A DNA stretch of 64,000 nucleotides. It comes from Mycetocola spongiae. Its GTDB lineage: Bacteria; Actinomycetota; Actinomycetes; Actinomycetales; Microbacteriaceae. The stretch is from the NCBI RefSeq assembly GCF_020424085.1, contig NZ_CP080203.1, positions 3,132,755-3,196,754 of the forward strand. Reading direction: 5' to 3'. The notes beneath the pieces were generated by a model that was not told the DNA's origin, did not search any database, and saw nothing but the letters and a program-made list of their open reading frames with translations. This document shows positions 1 through 8,415 of the stretch, piece after piece; the stretch's first letter is position 1, and every line of letters begins with the position of its first letter. Position numbers and translations under genes: made by a program.

Positions 1-1
1 C

Positions 2-751
2 GAATACGATCCGCGCTCCGCCGTGATCACCATCCGCGCGGGAGCCGGTGGCGTGGACGCCGCCGATTTTGCCGAGATGCTGATGCGCATGTATCTGCGC
101 TGGGCCGAACAGCACGGCCGCCCCGCGCGCGTGCTGGACACCAGCTATGCGGAGGAGGCGGGCATTAAATCCGCCACCATCGAGATCGACTCGCCCTATG
201 CCTTTGGCACGCTCAGCGTGGAGGCCGGCACCCACCGCCTCGTGCGGATGAGCCCCTTTAACTCCGCGGGTAAGCGCCAGACCAGCTTCGCCGCGGTCGA
301 GGTGGTGCCGCTCATGGACGTGACCGAGAGCATCGACATCCCCGATAACGATATTCGCGTGGATGTATTCCGCTCCTCGGGCCCCGGCGGCCAGTCGGTG
401 AATACCACCGATTCCGCGGTGCGCATCACCCACCTGCCCACGGGCATCGTGGTGAGCTGTCAGAACGAAAAAAGCCAGATCCAGAACCGCGCCGCCGCGA
501 TGCGCGTGCTCCAGTCCCGCCTGCTGCTTGTGCAGCGCGAGCAGGAAAACGCCAAGAAGAAGGAACTCGCAGGCAATATCACGGCCAGCTGGGGCGATCA
601 GATGCGCTCCTATGTGCTCGCGCCGTATCAGATGGTAAAAGACCTGCGCACCGACTACGAGGTAAATAACCCGTCCAATGTATTTGATGGGGACCTCGAC
701 GGCTTTATCACCGCGGGAATCCGCTGGCGCAAGAGCGCCGAACGCGCATAG
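2..751 (+). CDS. prfB: Peptide chain release factor 2, C-terminal part (5' end outside window)
   Basis: RF2 recognises UGA and UAA stop codons in the ribosomal A site and triggers hydrolysis of the peptidyl-tRNA ester. The frame is open from the first complete codon (base 2), so the window starts inside the gene and about 250 residues are visible; family members are about 370 residues. The catalytic GGQ motif, in the context [10 protein letters not shown], is encoded at about 380-400 and is followed by the conserved basic segment with CQNEKSQ. The start and the programmed frameshift site found in many prfB genes would lie upstream and cannot be judged. ftsE follows after about 95 bases, the order commonly seen in Actinobacteria. 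Confidence 0.97.
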   Translation, partial: EYDPRSAVITIRAGAGGVDAADFAEMLMRMYLRWAEQHGRPARVLDTSYAEEAGIKSATIEIDSPYAFGTLSVEAGTHRLVRMSPFNSAGKRQTSFAAVEVVPLMDVTESIDIPDNDIRVDVFRSSGPGGQSVNTTDSAVRITHLPTGIVVSCQNEKSQIQNRAAAMRVLQSRLLLVQREQENAKKKELAGNITASWGDQMRSYVLAPYQMVKDLRTDYEVNNPSNVFDGDLDGFITAGIRWRKSAERA

Positions 752-846
752 GCCACGTACAGCCCACGCCCAAGTTCCGCCAAACCCGGCGGACTTGGCG
801 TGTCTAGTCGTGAATTGCGGCGGATCGTGCATAGGCTCGAAGCGTC

Positions 847-1821
847 ATGATTCGGTATGAGAACGTCACCAAAAAATATCCCGGGACCAAGCGTCCCGCG
901 ATCGATGGCATCGACCTCGAGGTTGATCGTGGAGAATTTGTTTTTCTCGTCGGCGCCTCGGGCTCGGGAAAATCGACCTGCCTGCAGCTGATCCTCAAGG
1001 AGGAGCGGCCCACCGAGGGCACCATTCACGTGCTCGGAAACGACCTCGGGTCGATTTCCAACCGCAAGGTCCCCTATTTCCGCCGCCAGCTTGGTGTGGT
1101 CTTCCAGGACTTCCGCCTGCTGCCGAATAAGACCGTATTCCAGAACGTCGCGTTCTCGCTCCAGGTCATCGGCAAATCCCGCGGATTTGTGCAGGAGGCC
1201 GTCCCCGACGTCCTCAAAATGGTGGGCCTGGAAACCAAGGCCGACCGCTACCCCCACGAACTCTCCGGTGGTGAGCAGCAGCGCGTGGCCATCGCCCGCG
1301 CCGTGGTGAATAAGCCCCCGGTTCTGCTGGCCGATGAGCCCACCGGAAACCTCGACCCCGCCACCAGCGCGGGCATCATGAAGCTGCTCGAGCGCATTAA
1401 CGCCGGCGGCACCACCGTGGTCATGGCCACGCATGAGGCCGGCATCGTGGATAAAATGCAGCGCCGCGTGATCGAATTGGTGGACGGCCGGATCGTGCGC
1501 GATGAGCGCTCGGGTGGCTACGGTGATACCGGAATCATCCCCGAACTACGCCCGCAGATGGCCCGCGGCGAATCCGCGCAGGCAGCCGCCTCCGAGGTGG
1601 CCGAGGCCGCCCACGAGGCCGAGGAACTCACCCGCTCGCATCCCGTGGTGCCCGCGGAACACCGCGAATCCGACGTCGCCCAGCCCGCCACCACCTCGCT
1701 TCCCGTGGTCAACCCGACCGCCGATCTTGGCGATCACCTGGGCCTGGCCCAGAGCCTGGGCCTGCGCGGCCGCGACGGCGACGGCACCGAAGACGAGCAG
1801 AACGTAGGACCGGTTAAATGA
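847..1821 (+). CDS. ftsE: Cell division ABC transporter ATP-binding protein FtsE with long C-terminal tail
   Basis: FtsE is the cytoplasmic ATPase that, with FtsX, controls periplasmic or extracellular peptidoglycan hydrolases at the septum. The ABC core occupies residues 1 to about 220: Walker A GASGSGKST at 36-44, Q-loop near 87, signature LSGGEQQR at 139-146, Walker B ending ADEP at about 162-165, and the H-loop histidine at about 196. FtsE is usually about 230 residues, so residues 225-324 are an extra tail rich in Ala, Glu, Pro and Val. No ribosome binding site is obvious; a -10-like TAGGCT (832-837) lies 9 bases before the ATG, suggesting a very short leader. The stop overlaps the ftsX start (ATGA), indicating translational coupling. 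Confidence 0.97.
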   Translation: MIRYENVTKKYPGTKRPAIDGIDLEVDRGEFVFLVGASGSGKSTCLQLILKEERPTEGTIHVLGNDLGSISNRKVPYFRRQLGVVFQDFRLLPNKTVFQNVAFSLQVIGKSRGFVQEAVPDVLKMVGLETKADRYPHELSGGEQQRVAIARAVVNKPPVLLADEPTGNLDPATSAGIMKLLERINAGGTTVVMATHEAGIVDKMQRRVIELVDGRIVRDERSGGYGDTGIIPELRPQMARGESAQAAASEVAEAAHEAEELTRSHPVVPAEHRESDVAQPATTSLPVVNPTADLGDHLGLAQSLGLRGRDGDGTEDEQNVGPVK

Positions 1822-2738
1822 GAGTCTCCCTGATCTGGTCCGAGGTCTTCACCGGACTGCGCCGCAACCTGTCGATGGTGGTCTCGGTCATCCTCGTAAC
1901 GTTCATCTCGCTGACCTTTGTGGGCGCCGCGGCGCTTATGCAGATGCAGATCACGCAGATGAAGGGCTACTGGTACGACCGCGCCCAGGTGGCCATCTAT
2001 CTGTGCCCCGATAATTCCCTCGCGGCCTCCTGTGCCGCGGGAGGGGCCACCGATGATCAGCGCGAGGCCGTGGAAAATACCCTCAAATCCGCAGCGCTCA
2101 GCCCGCTCATCGATAAGTATTATTTTGAGAGCAAGGACGACGCGTTCACGCGTTTCCAGGAGAAATTCGCCGGAAACGAGATCGCCCAGTTTGTGACCCC
2201 GGACCAGCTCCAGGAGACGTTCTGGGTAAACCTCAAAAACCCCGCGCAATCCGACGTGATCGGCGAGGCATTCTCGAGTGTCCCCGGCGTGGAGGAGGTC
2301 ACCGATCAGCGTAAATACCTGGACGTGATCTTTAACATCCTGAATGTGGCCTCCTATACCGCGATCGGCATCGCCGGCCTGATGCTCGTGGCGGCCGTGC
2401 TGCTGATCGCCACCACGATTCGACTCTCGGCCTATTCGCGGCGCCGGGAAATCACGATCATGAGACTCGTGGGTGCCTCCAATAGGTTCATTCAAACCCC
2501 GTTTATCCTGGAGGGTGTGTTCTCCGCGTTTATCGGATCGCTGCTCGCGGGCGGCGCCGTGGTGGGAATAGTGCACTTCTTTGTGCAGGGCTATCTGCGC
2601 GATAACGTCCCGGCCGCGATGTCCAACCTGGTCGGGGTGGGCGATGCGCTGCTGGTTGTTCCCGTGCTGATCCTGATCGGAATGATCCTCGCGGCGCTCT
2701 CGGCCAACTTCGCAATCAGGCGCTACCTCAAGGCGTAG
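1818..2738 (+). CDS. ftsX: Cell division membrane protein FtsX
   Basis: FtsX is the permease-like partner of FtsE; ATP hydrolysis by FtsE is relayed through its extracellular loop to cell-wall hydrolases rather than moving a substrate. The 306 residues show the expected plan: one N-terminal membrane segment (about residues 20-43), a large extracellular domain (about 45-165, with two cysteines in the short segment CPDNSLAASC), and three C-terminal membrane segments (about 170-195, 225-250 and 275-297) of the FtsX/MacB fold. The ATG overlaps the ftsE stop by 4 bases. Length and topology fit actinobacterial FtsX. Confidence 0.97.
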   Translation: MRVSLIWSEVFTGLRRNLSMVVSVILVTFISLTFVGAAALMQMQITQMKGYWYDRAQVAIYLCPDNSLAASCAAGGATDDQREAVENTLKSAALSPLIDKYYFESKDDAFTRFQEKFAGNEIAQFVTPDQLQETFWVNLKNPAQSDVIGEAFSSVPGVEEVTDQRKYLDVIFNILNVASYTAIGIAGLMLVAAVLLIATTIRLSAYSRRREITIMRLVGASNRFIQTPFILEGVFSAFIGSLLAGGAVVGIVHFFVQGYLRDNVPAAMSNLVGVGDALLVVPVLILIGMILAALSANFAIRRYLKA

Positions 2739-2742
2739 CCGG

Positions 2743-2771
2743 TTATTTGGCCCCGGCCAAACCGATATACT
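2743..2771 (+). promoter_or_regulatory. Candidate promoter for smpB
   Basis: A -10-like TATACT (2766-2771) stands 17 bases after a weak -35-like TTATTT (2743-2748), just behind the ftsX stop. This would let smpB be transcribed separately from ftsEX. The call rests on sequence resemblance only. Confidence 0.4.
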
Positions 2772-2774
2772 AAA

Positions 2775-2802
2775 GGGCTGTCCGGTTAGTGCCGGGCAGC
2801 CC
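2775..2802 (+). other. Hairpin in the ftsX-smpB gap
   Basis: GGGCTG (2775-2780) pairs with CAGCCC (2797-2802), with an inner CCGG/CCGG pairing. The stem is followed by an A/T-rich stretch but no clean T run. It could be a weak ftsX terminator or part of the smpB leader. Confidence 0.45.
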
Positions 2803-2827
2803 AAGTATTTATTAAGGAGACAGACCC

Positions 2828-3304
2828 GTGCCCAAGGAACGTGGTGAAAAGGTTGTAGCCACCAATCGCAAGGCGCGCCACGATTATCTCATCGAGGAGA
2901 CCTTCGAGGCGGGAATGGTGCTCTCCGGTACCGAGGTGAAATCGCTGCGGATGGGGCGCGCCTCACTGGTGGACGGCTATGCCTTTATCGAGGGTGGCGA
3001 GATCTGGCTTGACGCCGTTCATATCCCCGAGTATTTCCAGGGCAGCTGGAATAATCATTCGGCCCGGCGCAAGCGCAAGCTGCTCCTGCACCGCCAGGAG
3101 ATTAATAAGATCAGCCATAAGGTGGCCCCCGGCGGCTATACGATCATCCCGCTGAAGATCTACTTCAGCAATGGCAACGCCAAGGTGGAGATCGCAATCG
3201 CCAAGGGTAAAAAGGAATACGATAAGCGCCAGACGCTGCGCGAACGCCAGGATAAGCGCGAGGCCTCGCGCGCCATGGCAATGCGCAACCGACTCGGCGA
3301 CTAG
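2828..3304 (+). CDS. smpB: SsrA-binding protein SmpB
   Basis: SmpB binds tmRNA and carries it into the A site of stalled ribosomes, mimicking codon-anticodon pairing. The 158 residues match the family length of about 155-160. Visible features are the N-terminal NRKARHDY segment, the TEVKSLRMG core motif, and a basic C-terminal tail (KKEYDKRQTLRERQDKR) that folds in the decoding channel. The start is GTG at 2828, preceded by AAGGAG about 7 bases upstream. Its RNA partner ssrA lies 2.6 kb downstream, the usual linkage. Confidence 0.97.
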   Translation: MPKERGEKVVATNRKARHDYLIEETFEAGMVLSGTEVKSLRMGRASLVDGYAFIEGGEIWLDAVHIPEYFQGSWNNHSARRKRKLLLHRQEINKISHKVAPGGYTIIPLKIYFSNGNAKVEIAIAKGKKEYDKRQTLRERQDKREASRAMAMRNRLGD

Positions 3305-3345
3305 CGGATTTCGGCGCGGTGCCCGGGATTCTCGGGTGGGCCTGC

Positions 3346-3351
3346 GATTAT
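3346..3351 (+). promoter_or_regulatory. -10-like element deciding the phosphatase start
   Basis: GATTAT lies 7 bases before the ATG at 3359, the spacing of a leaderless transcript. It overlaps the alternative ATG at 3350, which argues for the later start. Confidence 0.4.
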
Positions 3352-3358
3352 GGCAGCT

Positions 3359-4102
3359 ATGACTGTCTCCCACGCCCTCCCCGTTCCCGGCACCGCCAAT
3401 TTTCGTGACCTCGGCGGCTATCCCACCGTTGATGGCCGCCGCACCCGGCTCGGAGTGGTCTATCGCTCGGATGGCCTCGCGCACCTCGGTGAGGCCGGCC
3501 GCGAGGCGTTGCGCGGGCTGGGGATTCGCACGGTCATCGACCTGCGCGATGACACCGAGGTCAACCTGATGCCCGATGATCTTGCCGGGCTGGACGTCAC
3601 CGTGCGCCGCAACCCGCTCTTCCAGGGTTCGCTGGACGCCCAGGCTGCCCCCGGATCCAGCCTCGACGGCATGTACGCGGATATTTTGACCACCCACGGA
3701 TCCGTGGTGGCCACGGTACTGCGCGAGATCGCCGCCGCGGAGGCCGCGCCCGCCGTGGTGCACTGCACCGCCGGTAAGGACCGCACGGGCGTGGTGAGTG
3801 CCCTTGTTTTATTGACCGCGGGCGTTCCCCTGGACCTGGTCCTGGACGATTATGCGGCCACCGCCGCCAACCTCGCGGGGCCCTGGGTGGAGAAGATGAC
3901 GGCCGCCGCGGCCGCGCACGGCATCGCGGTAACCCCGCAGCTGATCGCGCTCATGAGCGCGAGCCCGCGCTCGGCGCTGCAGGGGGCGCTCTCGGGCATC
4001 CTCGCCGCCGAGGGAGGCCTGGACGCCTATCTGGACGGCATCGGTTTTGGCGCGGAGGATCGCGAGCGCCTGCGCGGCGTCCTGGTGGAGCCCGCGGCCT
4101 AG
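3359..4102 (+). CDS. Tyrosine/serine protein phosphatase (Y_phosphatase3 type)
   Basis: A cysteine-dependent phosphatase. The P-loop HCTAGKDRTG (C-x5-R) is encoded near 3760-3790, and the N-terminal FRDLGGY motif is typical of the IphP-like family (tyrosine-protein or phosphoinositide phosphatases). About 247 residues, normal for the family, with no signal peptide, so cytosolic. A start at 3350 is also possible; 3359 is preferred because of the -10-like GATTAT just upstream and the lack of a ribosome binding site. The stop codon shares a CTAG with the stop of the convergent VWA gene, so there is no intergenic space. The natural substrate is unknown. Confidence 0.9.
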   Translation: MTVSHALPVPGTANFRDLGGYPTVDGRRTRLGVVYRSDGLAHLGEAGREALRGLGIRTVIDLRDDTEVNLMPDDLAGLDVTVRRNPLFQGSLDAQAAPGSSLDGMYADILTTHGSVVATVLREIAAAEAAPAVVHCTAGKDRTGVVSALVLLTAGVPLDLVLDDYAATAANLAGPWVEKMTAAAAAHGIAVTPQLIALMSASPRSALQGALSGILAAEGGLDAYLDGIGFGAEDRERLRGVLVEPAA

Positions 4103-5712
4103 CCGAGGGCCGCGCGGGCGCTCGCGTGCAGCTGCTCGGAACCGAGCCAGGTGATCGAGCGCAGGATCGTGCCGGCGAGCTCCTCCGGTCCGTTGATCTT
4201 CCAGGCGTGACCGCCGGTCACCGCGACCACCTGCTCCATCTCGGAGAGATCGGCATCACCAAACCCCAAAAACAGGGTCTGCACGGGGCGCAGCGGATCG
4301 GCGGTCTCGGCGAGGGTGGCCAGCGCATCCGGCAGGTTGATCCGGTCCGGCGCAAACTCGTCGCGGCCATCGGTGACCACCACCAGGACCGGCGCATGCG
4401 TGGTATCTCCCAGGAGGCGGGCATCCGCGACGCCATCCACCACGGCCTGATATAGCGGCGTCCCCACCGGCTGGGCGGTGAGCTTATCGGAACCCGCGCG
4501 CAGCTCCTCGCGGCTATCCCGCAGCAGGCCGGAGGACATCGTGACCATATCGCTGTCGCCGCCGATGCGATAGCCAAACTGACGCCACTCCACAAACAGG
4601 TTATCGGGCATCGTGGTGGCCACCACGTCGATCGAGGCGCGCATCGCCTCAACCCCGGACATCTGGCCCTCGGCCCGTTCGCCCATCGACCCGCTGACAT
4701 CCAGGAGAATCAGGAGGTTCGCGGCCAACATATCGGGGTCCACCAGCGCGCTGACCGCAAAATAGCTCGCGGCCTCCACGCGCGGCAGGAGCGGCGTATC
4801 GGCATAGGAGGTGCTGCCGGCGGGCAGCAGGCCCAGCTCCTCCAGGCGCGGGGCGGGGGTATCGCGCGCCTCCGTAAAGAGGGTGTCCAGGAGGGCGGCC
4901 TGCGTGGGGGAGGCCGGGGCCAGCACCAGGGAGGAATAGTCCAGCGAGGCGAGCCCACCCGGGGGAATCGTGACGTCCGCGCGCTCGAGCGCGTGGAGCT
5001 CATCCACGGTGATGGTCACGGCGGAATCGGGAGAGGAGACCAGGCGCTCCAATATGGCACCCAGCTCGGCGGTGCCCGCCCCCTCCGGGGCGCCGGCGAC
5101 CCGCGCGATCTGGGCGGCCACCTGGGCGGCCACCCCGGACTCGGCGGACGCGGGCAGGCTCACGGCCACGCCCTCGGGCAGACCCGCGGCCAGCACGCCG
5201 ATCCACTCGGAGCCCGCGAGTAGCGGGGCCACCGCGGGAGGGGCGCTAAAAACAATCGGGCTGATCGCGAGTTCCGCGGCGCGGCCAGGCTCCACTCCCA
5301 GCGCCCCGGCCTGCTCGGTGGATTCCGCGACCCAGCCCTGCGCGATACCCGATCCCAGCTGGGCCCCCAGCTCGGACAGGCCCGCGGGCCGATGCAGGGT
5401 CAGATCGATGCAGCGATGCTCGGCCGCCTCCCGCAACAGGGTATGGGCACCGGCCGGGGCGATCACGCCCACGGGCTCGGAGAGCACCGCGCAGCCGGGG
5501 GAGGCGCCCGCGGCGCCGGCCTCGGGCACGGGATCGGCCGGGGAAAAAACACCAAAAAGAACCACGCCGGTCACGCCGGCCGCGGCGACGGTGGCAATCA
5601 GGGTCACCGTGAGTAGGCGCCGCCGGGCCGCGAGCGTCAGCCGGAGGGTGCGCCGCGAGCGGCGCGTGGGCGGGGTGCTCCCCGCGGGAGCCGATAACGG
5701 ATCACGATGCAT
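4099..5712 (-). CDS. Membrane-anchored protein with substrate-binding-like and VWA domains
   Basis: 537 residues. After a basic, Arg/Ser-rich N-terminus comes one membrane segment (about residues 33-55), so the rest is probably extracellular. Residues about 70-320 resemble the substrate-binding half of the actinobacterial 'substrate-binding and VWA domain' proteins. A von Willebrand A domain follows from about 333, with an intact MIDAS DVSGS motif (about 340-344) and a later TDGRDEF segment. VWA domains bind proteins through a metal ion; the binding partner cannot be inferred here. The gene stands alone between the phosphatase (stop codons overlapping in CTAG) and ssrA, which diverges from it. 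Confidence 0.85.
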   Translation of the reverse strand: MHRDPLSAPAGSTPPTRRSRRTLRLTLAARRRLLTVTLIATVAAAGVTGVVLFGVFSPADPVPEAGAAGASPGCAVLSEPVGVIAPAGAHTLLREAAEHRCIDLTLHRPAGLSELGAQLGSGIAQGWVAESTEQAGALGVEPGRAAELAISPIVFSAPPAVAPLLAGSEWIGVLAAGLPEGVAVSLPASAESGVAAQVAAQIARVAGAPEGAGTAELGAILERLVSSPDSAVTITVDELHALERADVTIPPGGLASLDYSSLVLAPASPTQAALLDTLFTEARDTPAPRLEELGLLPAGSTSYADTPLLPRVEAASYFAVSALVDPDMLAANLLILLDVSGSMGERAEGQMSGVEAMRASIDVVATTMPDNLFVEWRQFGYRIGGDSDMVTMSSGLLRDSREELRAGSDKLTAQPVGTPLYQAVVDGVADARLLGDTTHAPVLVVVTDGRDEFAPDRINLPDALATLAETADPLRPVQTLFLGFGDADLSEMEQVVAVTGGHAWKINGPEELAGTILRSITWLGSEQLHASARAALG

Positions 5713-5920
5713 ATTTTGTACGCTAACAGCGCGGCCGCCGCGCCCGGATTTTCCGGCAGTATTGTCCGAAGTTTTGGCGGGACTGTCCGGAAACTCCCTC
5801 CCGGGTGGCGTCGATATGGGCTATAGTGGAACTTCGCCGGGTTTCCCGGCTTGCCCGGGTTTTCCCGGTTCCTAACTCAACACGGTGTGCAATATGTGGC
5901 CCATTCTGCGGAATGAGCAG

Positions 5921-6291
5921 GGGGATGATCGGTTTCGACACTGCCTGCAAAACTGCGAGAAGCGGGCCGAGGATGCAGAGTTATCTCGTAAACGCTCTCT
6001 GTAAAAACAATAAGTGCCAATTCAAAGCGCACTGACTTCGCCCTCGCCGCCTAGGCGGGCCCGATAGTCCGTCAGACCGGGTGTGTCTCCGCCCCGGACC
6101 CTGGCGCCATTTAGGGGACTTGCTGTGTACTGACGCCTGGGCGGTACGCGGGACTTAAACTCTGGCTGGGCCTGTCGATCTAACTGCCTGTGGTAAAGAT
6201 CGGGGCCGAGAAAACGTTTTCATAGGCTACGCCCGTAGAAGGCGCAGAATTACAGCAGTGGACCGGGGTTCAATTCCCCGCATCTCCACCA
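5921..6291 (+). ncRNA. ssrA: Transfer-messenger RNA (tmRNA)
   Basis: tmRNA rescues stalled ribosomes and tags the incomplete protein for proteolysis. The 5' end GGGGATGATCGGTTTCGAC pairs through its first seven bases with CATCTCC before the 3' ACCA (pairs include G-U), forming the tRNA-like acceptor stem; the T-arm has GGTTCAATTCC. The tag reading frame runs 6016-6054 with GCC as resume codon and encodes ANSKRTDFALAA followed by TAG; the ALAA end is the usual protease signal. Length is about 371 nt, and CCA is encoded. The region 5713-5920 upstream should hold its promoter; a -10-like TATAGT is seen at 5822-5827 but the distance makes this uncertain. Confidence 0.97.
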
Positions 6292-6347
6292 CTGGCCACG
6301 TATTGCACACCGGTTGAGTGACGGTTTCTGCGGGGGTCCCCGCGCGC

Positions 6348-6353
6348 TAGGCT
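6348..6353 (+). promoter_or_regulatory. -10 element of a leaderless-type promoter
   Basis: TAGGCT ends exactly 6 bases before the ATG at 6360, placing the transcription start at or next to the start codon. No ribosome binding site is present. Confidence 0.5.
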
Positions 6354-6359
6354 GGGTCG

Positions 6360-6671
6360 ATGACCAGCACCGGCCGGGAACCCCAGCGAATTGAACTTCA
6401 TCTGCGCGCCCCGAGGCCGCGCTGGGCCCCGCGCCCCACCGTGGTTTTTGGCGGCCGCGGCCAGCCCGCACAATGGGGCGTGGGCACCTGGATGCTTCCC
6501 GCGGAGCGCCCGGCGCGCGTGGGGGTATACCTGTTTAATCGCCTCTGGAAATATGGCGCCGCGAGCATCATCATCACCGCGGATGCCCCCGCGGTCCTGG
6601 AATACCGGGCGCCGCTCCTGCCGTTTTTGCCCGGAAAACTGCGCGCGCTTCCGGGGCCTGAGGCGCGCTAG
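6360..6671 (+). CDS. Small hypothetical protein (103 aa)
   Basis: I do not recognise this protein. It has a proline/arginine-rich first third, then a more ordinary hydrophobic core with the segments WMLPAERPARVGVYLFN and GAASIIITAD. No signal peptide or clear membrane helix. Support for it being real: it is fully open in a gap that otherwise lacks a gene, a -10 TAGGCT stands 6 bases before its ATG, and its stop codon shares CTAG with the convergent oxidoreductase gene, a junction type seen at three other places in this window. Confidence 0.6.
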   Translation: MTSTGREPQRIELHLRAPRPRWAPRPTVVFGGRGQPAQWGVGTWMLPAERPARVGVYLFNRLWKYGAASIIITADAPAVLEYRAPLLPFLPGKLRALPGPEAR

Positions 6672-7678
6672 CTGGCCCGCGTGCCGAGGATATCGGCCAC
6701 GGCCCGCAGCGCGATTGCCGGGGCGAGCATGATGCCCGGATGGGCCACCGCAAGATAGAGTCCCGGGGTGCTGGAAAAGCCCAGATAGGGTTCGCCCCCC
6801 GCGGGCATCGGCCGCCAGCCGATCGTGGTGTCCAGCCATTGTGTGTGGTCCGCGCCGCGCAACGCGGAGCGGAAATACTCGGCGGCGGCCCGGCCGCTGC
6901 GTTCGAGGTCGGCCGCGTCGATTTCCCCCTCATAATCCCGCGGCATCAGCACCGTGCCATCGGGATACTGCCGCGCCTCGGCCTCGTCACACGCGATGAT
7001 GCCGCGCAGCAGGCCTGGTGGGGCGTTCAGGCGCACCATCACGGCGGGGGCGGGTGTCAGGTTCATTTCCACGCCCGCGGTGGCGCAGAGCGCGGGGGAG
7101 CCGGTACCCGCGGCGATGATCACGGTATCGGCGTAGAGCGGTTTCCCGTGGGCCTCGACCCCGCGGGCCACACCCGCCGCGTCCCGCAATACCCGGGTCA
7201 CCGGGGTGCCCGGCAGAACCCGGGCACCGTGGCCGCGCGCGGCGGCCAGCAGCGCCTCTGTGGCGCGCAGCGGATCCACCGAACCATCGCCCGCGCGATG
7301 CTCGGCCCGCGCGGGCGGGTTGAGCAGGGCGGGTTCGTGCAGGGAGGCGGTGGGCTCCGGCCTTGCCCCGGGCCGGGAAAAATACTCTCCCCAGACCAGC
7401 GCGCCCGAGCGCTCCACGATCAGGCCCGGAACCTCGCGGGCCAGTACATCCCATTCCTCGCTGCCCCGCGCGCGCAGATCCGCATGCGGGGTATCGCCCT
7501 CGGGGGAGCGGCCGATCCAGCCAAAGGAGTGCCGCGTGGCGCCGTGCCCCGCCGAGCCGGAATCCAGCACGCTCACGCGGGCACCGGCCGCGGCGAGCCG
7601 ATAGGCCAGGGCCGCGCCGATGATTCCGGCCCCCACAATCAGGACGGTGGCGGGGGCCGCGGAGGGGGAAGCGATCAC
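6668..7678 (-). CDS. FAD-dependent oxidoreductase, DAO family
   Basis: 336 residues of the D-amino-acid oxidase/glycine oxidase fold. The N-terminal dinucleotide-binding motif GAGIIGAALAY (about residues 16-26) is followed by an acidic end of the second strand (VLDSGSAG). The C-terminal GLYLAVAHPGIMLAP segment is typical of the FAD-contacting C-terminus of the family. It should oxidise an amine, amino acid or similar compound; the substrate cannot be read from sequence. The start is GTG at 7678, overlapping the stop of the upstream hydrolase by one base (TAGTG), so the genes are probably cotranscribed. Confidence 0.88.
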   Translation of the reverse strand: MIASPSAAPATVLIVGAGIIGAALAYRLAAAGARVSVLDSGSAGHGATRHSFGWIGRSPEGDTPHADLRARGSEEWDVLAREVPGLIVERSGALVWGEYFSRPGARPEPTASLHEPALLNPPARAEHRAGDGSVDPLRATEALLAAARGHGARVLPGTPVTRVLRDAAGVARGVEAHGKPLYADTVIIAAGTGSPALCATAGVEMNLTPAPAVMVRLNAPPGLLRGIIACDEAEARQYPDGTVLMPRDYEGEIDAADLERSGRAAAEYFRSALRGADHTQWLDTTIGWRPMPAGGEPYLGFSSTPGLYLAVAHPGIMLAPAIALRAVADILGTRAS

Positions 7679-8415
7679 TACGGGGCCGGCAGCGTGGAGA
7701 GGAAACGCGAAACGTTCTCTCCGATCAGTGCGCGCAGCTGCGGATCGGAGAGCGTGGAGGAGCCATCGCCGGGCTGGGCGCCATAATCACCGAAGCCCGC
7801 GTGATTGGCGCCCTCCAGCACCAGAAACTCGGTATCCGCGGGCAGGTTATGTGCCGCGTCGGCGATCTTGGTGGCCGTGCTCAGGCCGTCGTTTTCGGCG
7901 GCAAGCGAGAGCACGGGCAGGGTGGCCGCGGAGAGATCGTTGACGCAATAGCTGCCAAAGAGCACGAGGCCCGCGGCCTGACCGGTATCGGCGATCTGGC
8001 AGGCGCGGACGCCGCCGAGGGAGTGCCCGCCCACGGCCCAGGAGATCCCGGACGGGGCGGGGGCGATCAGGGAATCCAGCGGGGTGGCATCCACGATGGC
8101 CAGGCCCAGCGTGGGGAAGGAGATGAGCACGGGATGCCCGGCCTCCACGATGCCGGAGAGCTTATCCATATAGCCATAGGGGTCCACCTTGGCCCCGGGG
8201 ATAAAGACCAGGCCGGTGGGCTCGGTGGGAGTCTTCGCGGGCAGCATCAGGATGCCGGTATCGATGACCTCGATGCTCAGAGCCTCGTTATTCCAGGCGT
8301 GCAGCGCGGCCTCGCGCTCGCCGGAGAAGCGAATATTAATCCAGACGGCGGCACCCACCAGGAGCAGCACCACCAGGCAGGCCACCCAGATCAGGGTATT
8401 GCGGGCGATCCTCAT
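7678..8415 (-). CDS. Membrane-tethered alpha/beta hydrolase
   Basis: 245 residues from the ATG at 8415; the frame remains open upstream, but those codons overlap hisN and lack family features. An N-terminal membrane segment (about residues 7-27) probably anchors the enzyme with the catalytic domain outside. The nucleophile elbow GHSLGG is visible (about residue 130), with candidate acid AENDG and candidate histidine GANHAGFGDYG, in line with an alpha/beta-fold hydrolase (PF12695-like). Substrate unknown. The start overlaps the hisN stop (ATGA) and the stop overlaps the oxidoreductase start, making a tight three-gene operon. Confidence 0.85.
   Translation of the reverse strand: MRIARNTLIWVACLVVLLLVGAAVWINIRFSGEREAALHAWNNEALSIEVIDTGILMLPAKTPTEPTGLVFIPGAKVDPYGYMDKLSGIVEAGHPVLISFPTLGLAIVDATPLDSLIAPAPSGISWAVGGHSLGGVRACQIADTGQAAGLVLFGSYCVNDLSAATLPVLSLAAENDGLSTATKIADAAHNLPADTEFLVLEGANHAGFGDYGAQPGDGSSTLSDPQLRALIGENVSRFLSTLPAP

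Noticed and set aside
5805..6035. 76-codon frame overlapping the 5' part of ssrA
   Set aside because: The RNA gene explains the sequence; the peptide has no family features and no ribosome binding site.
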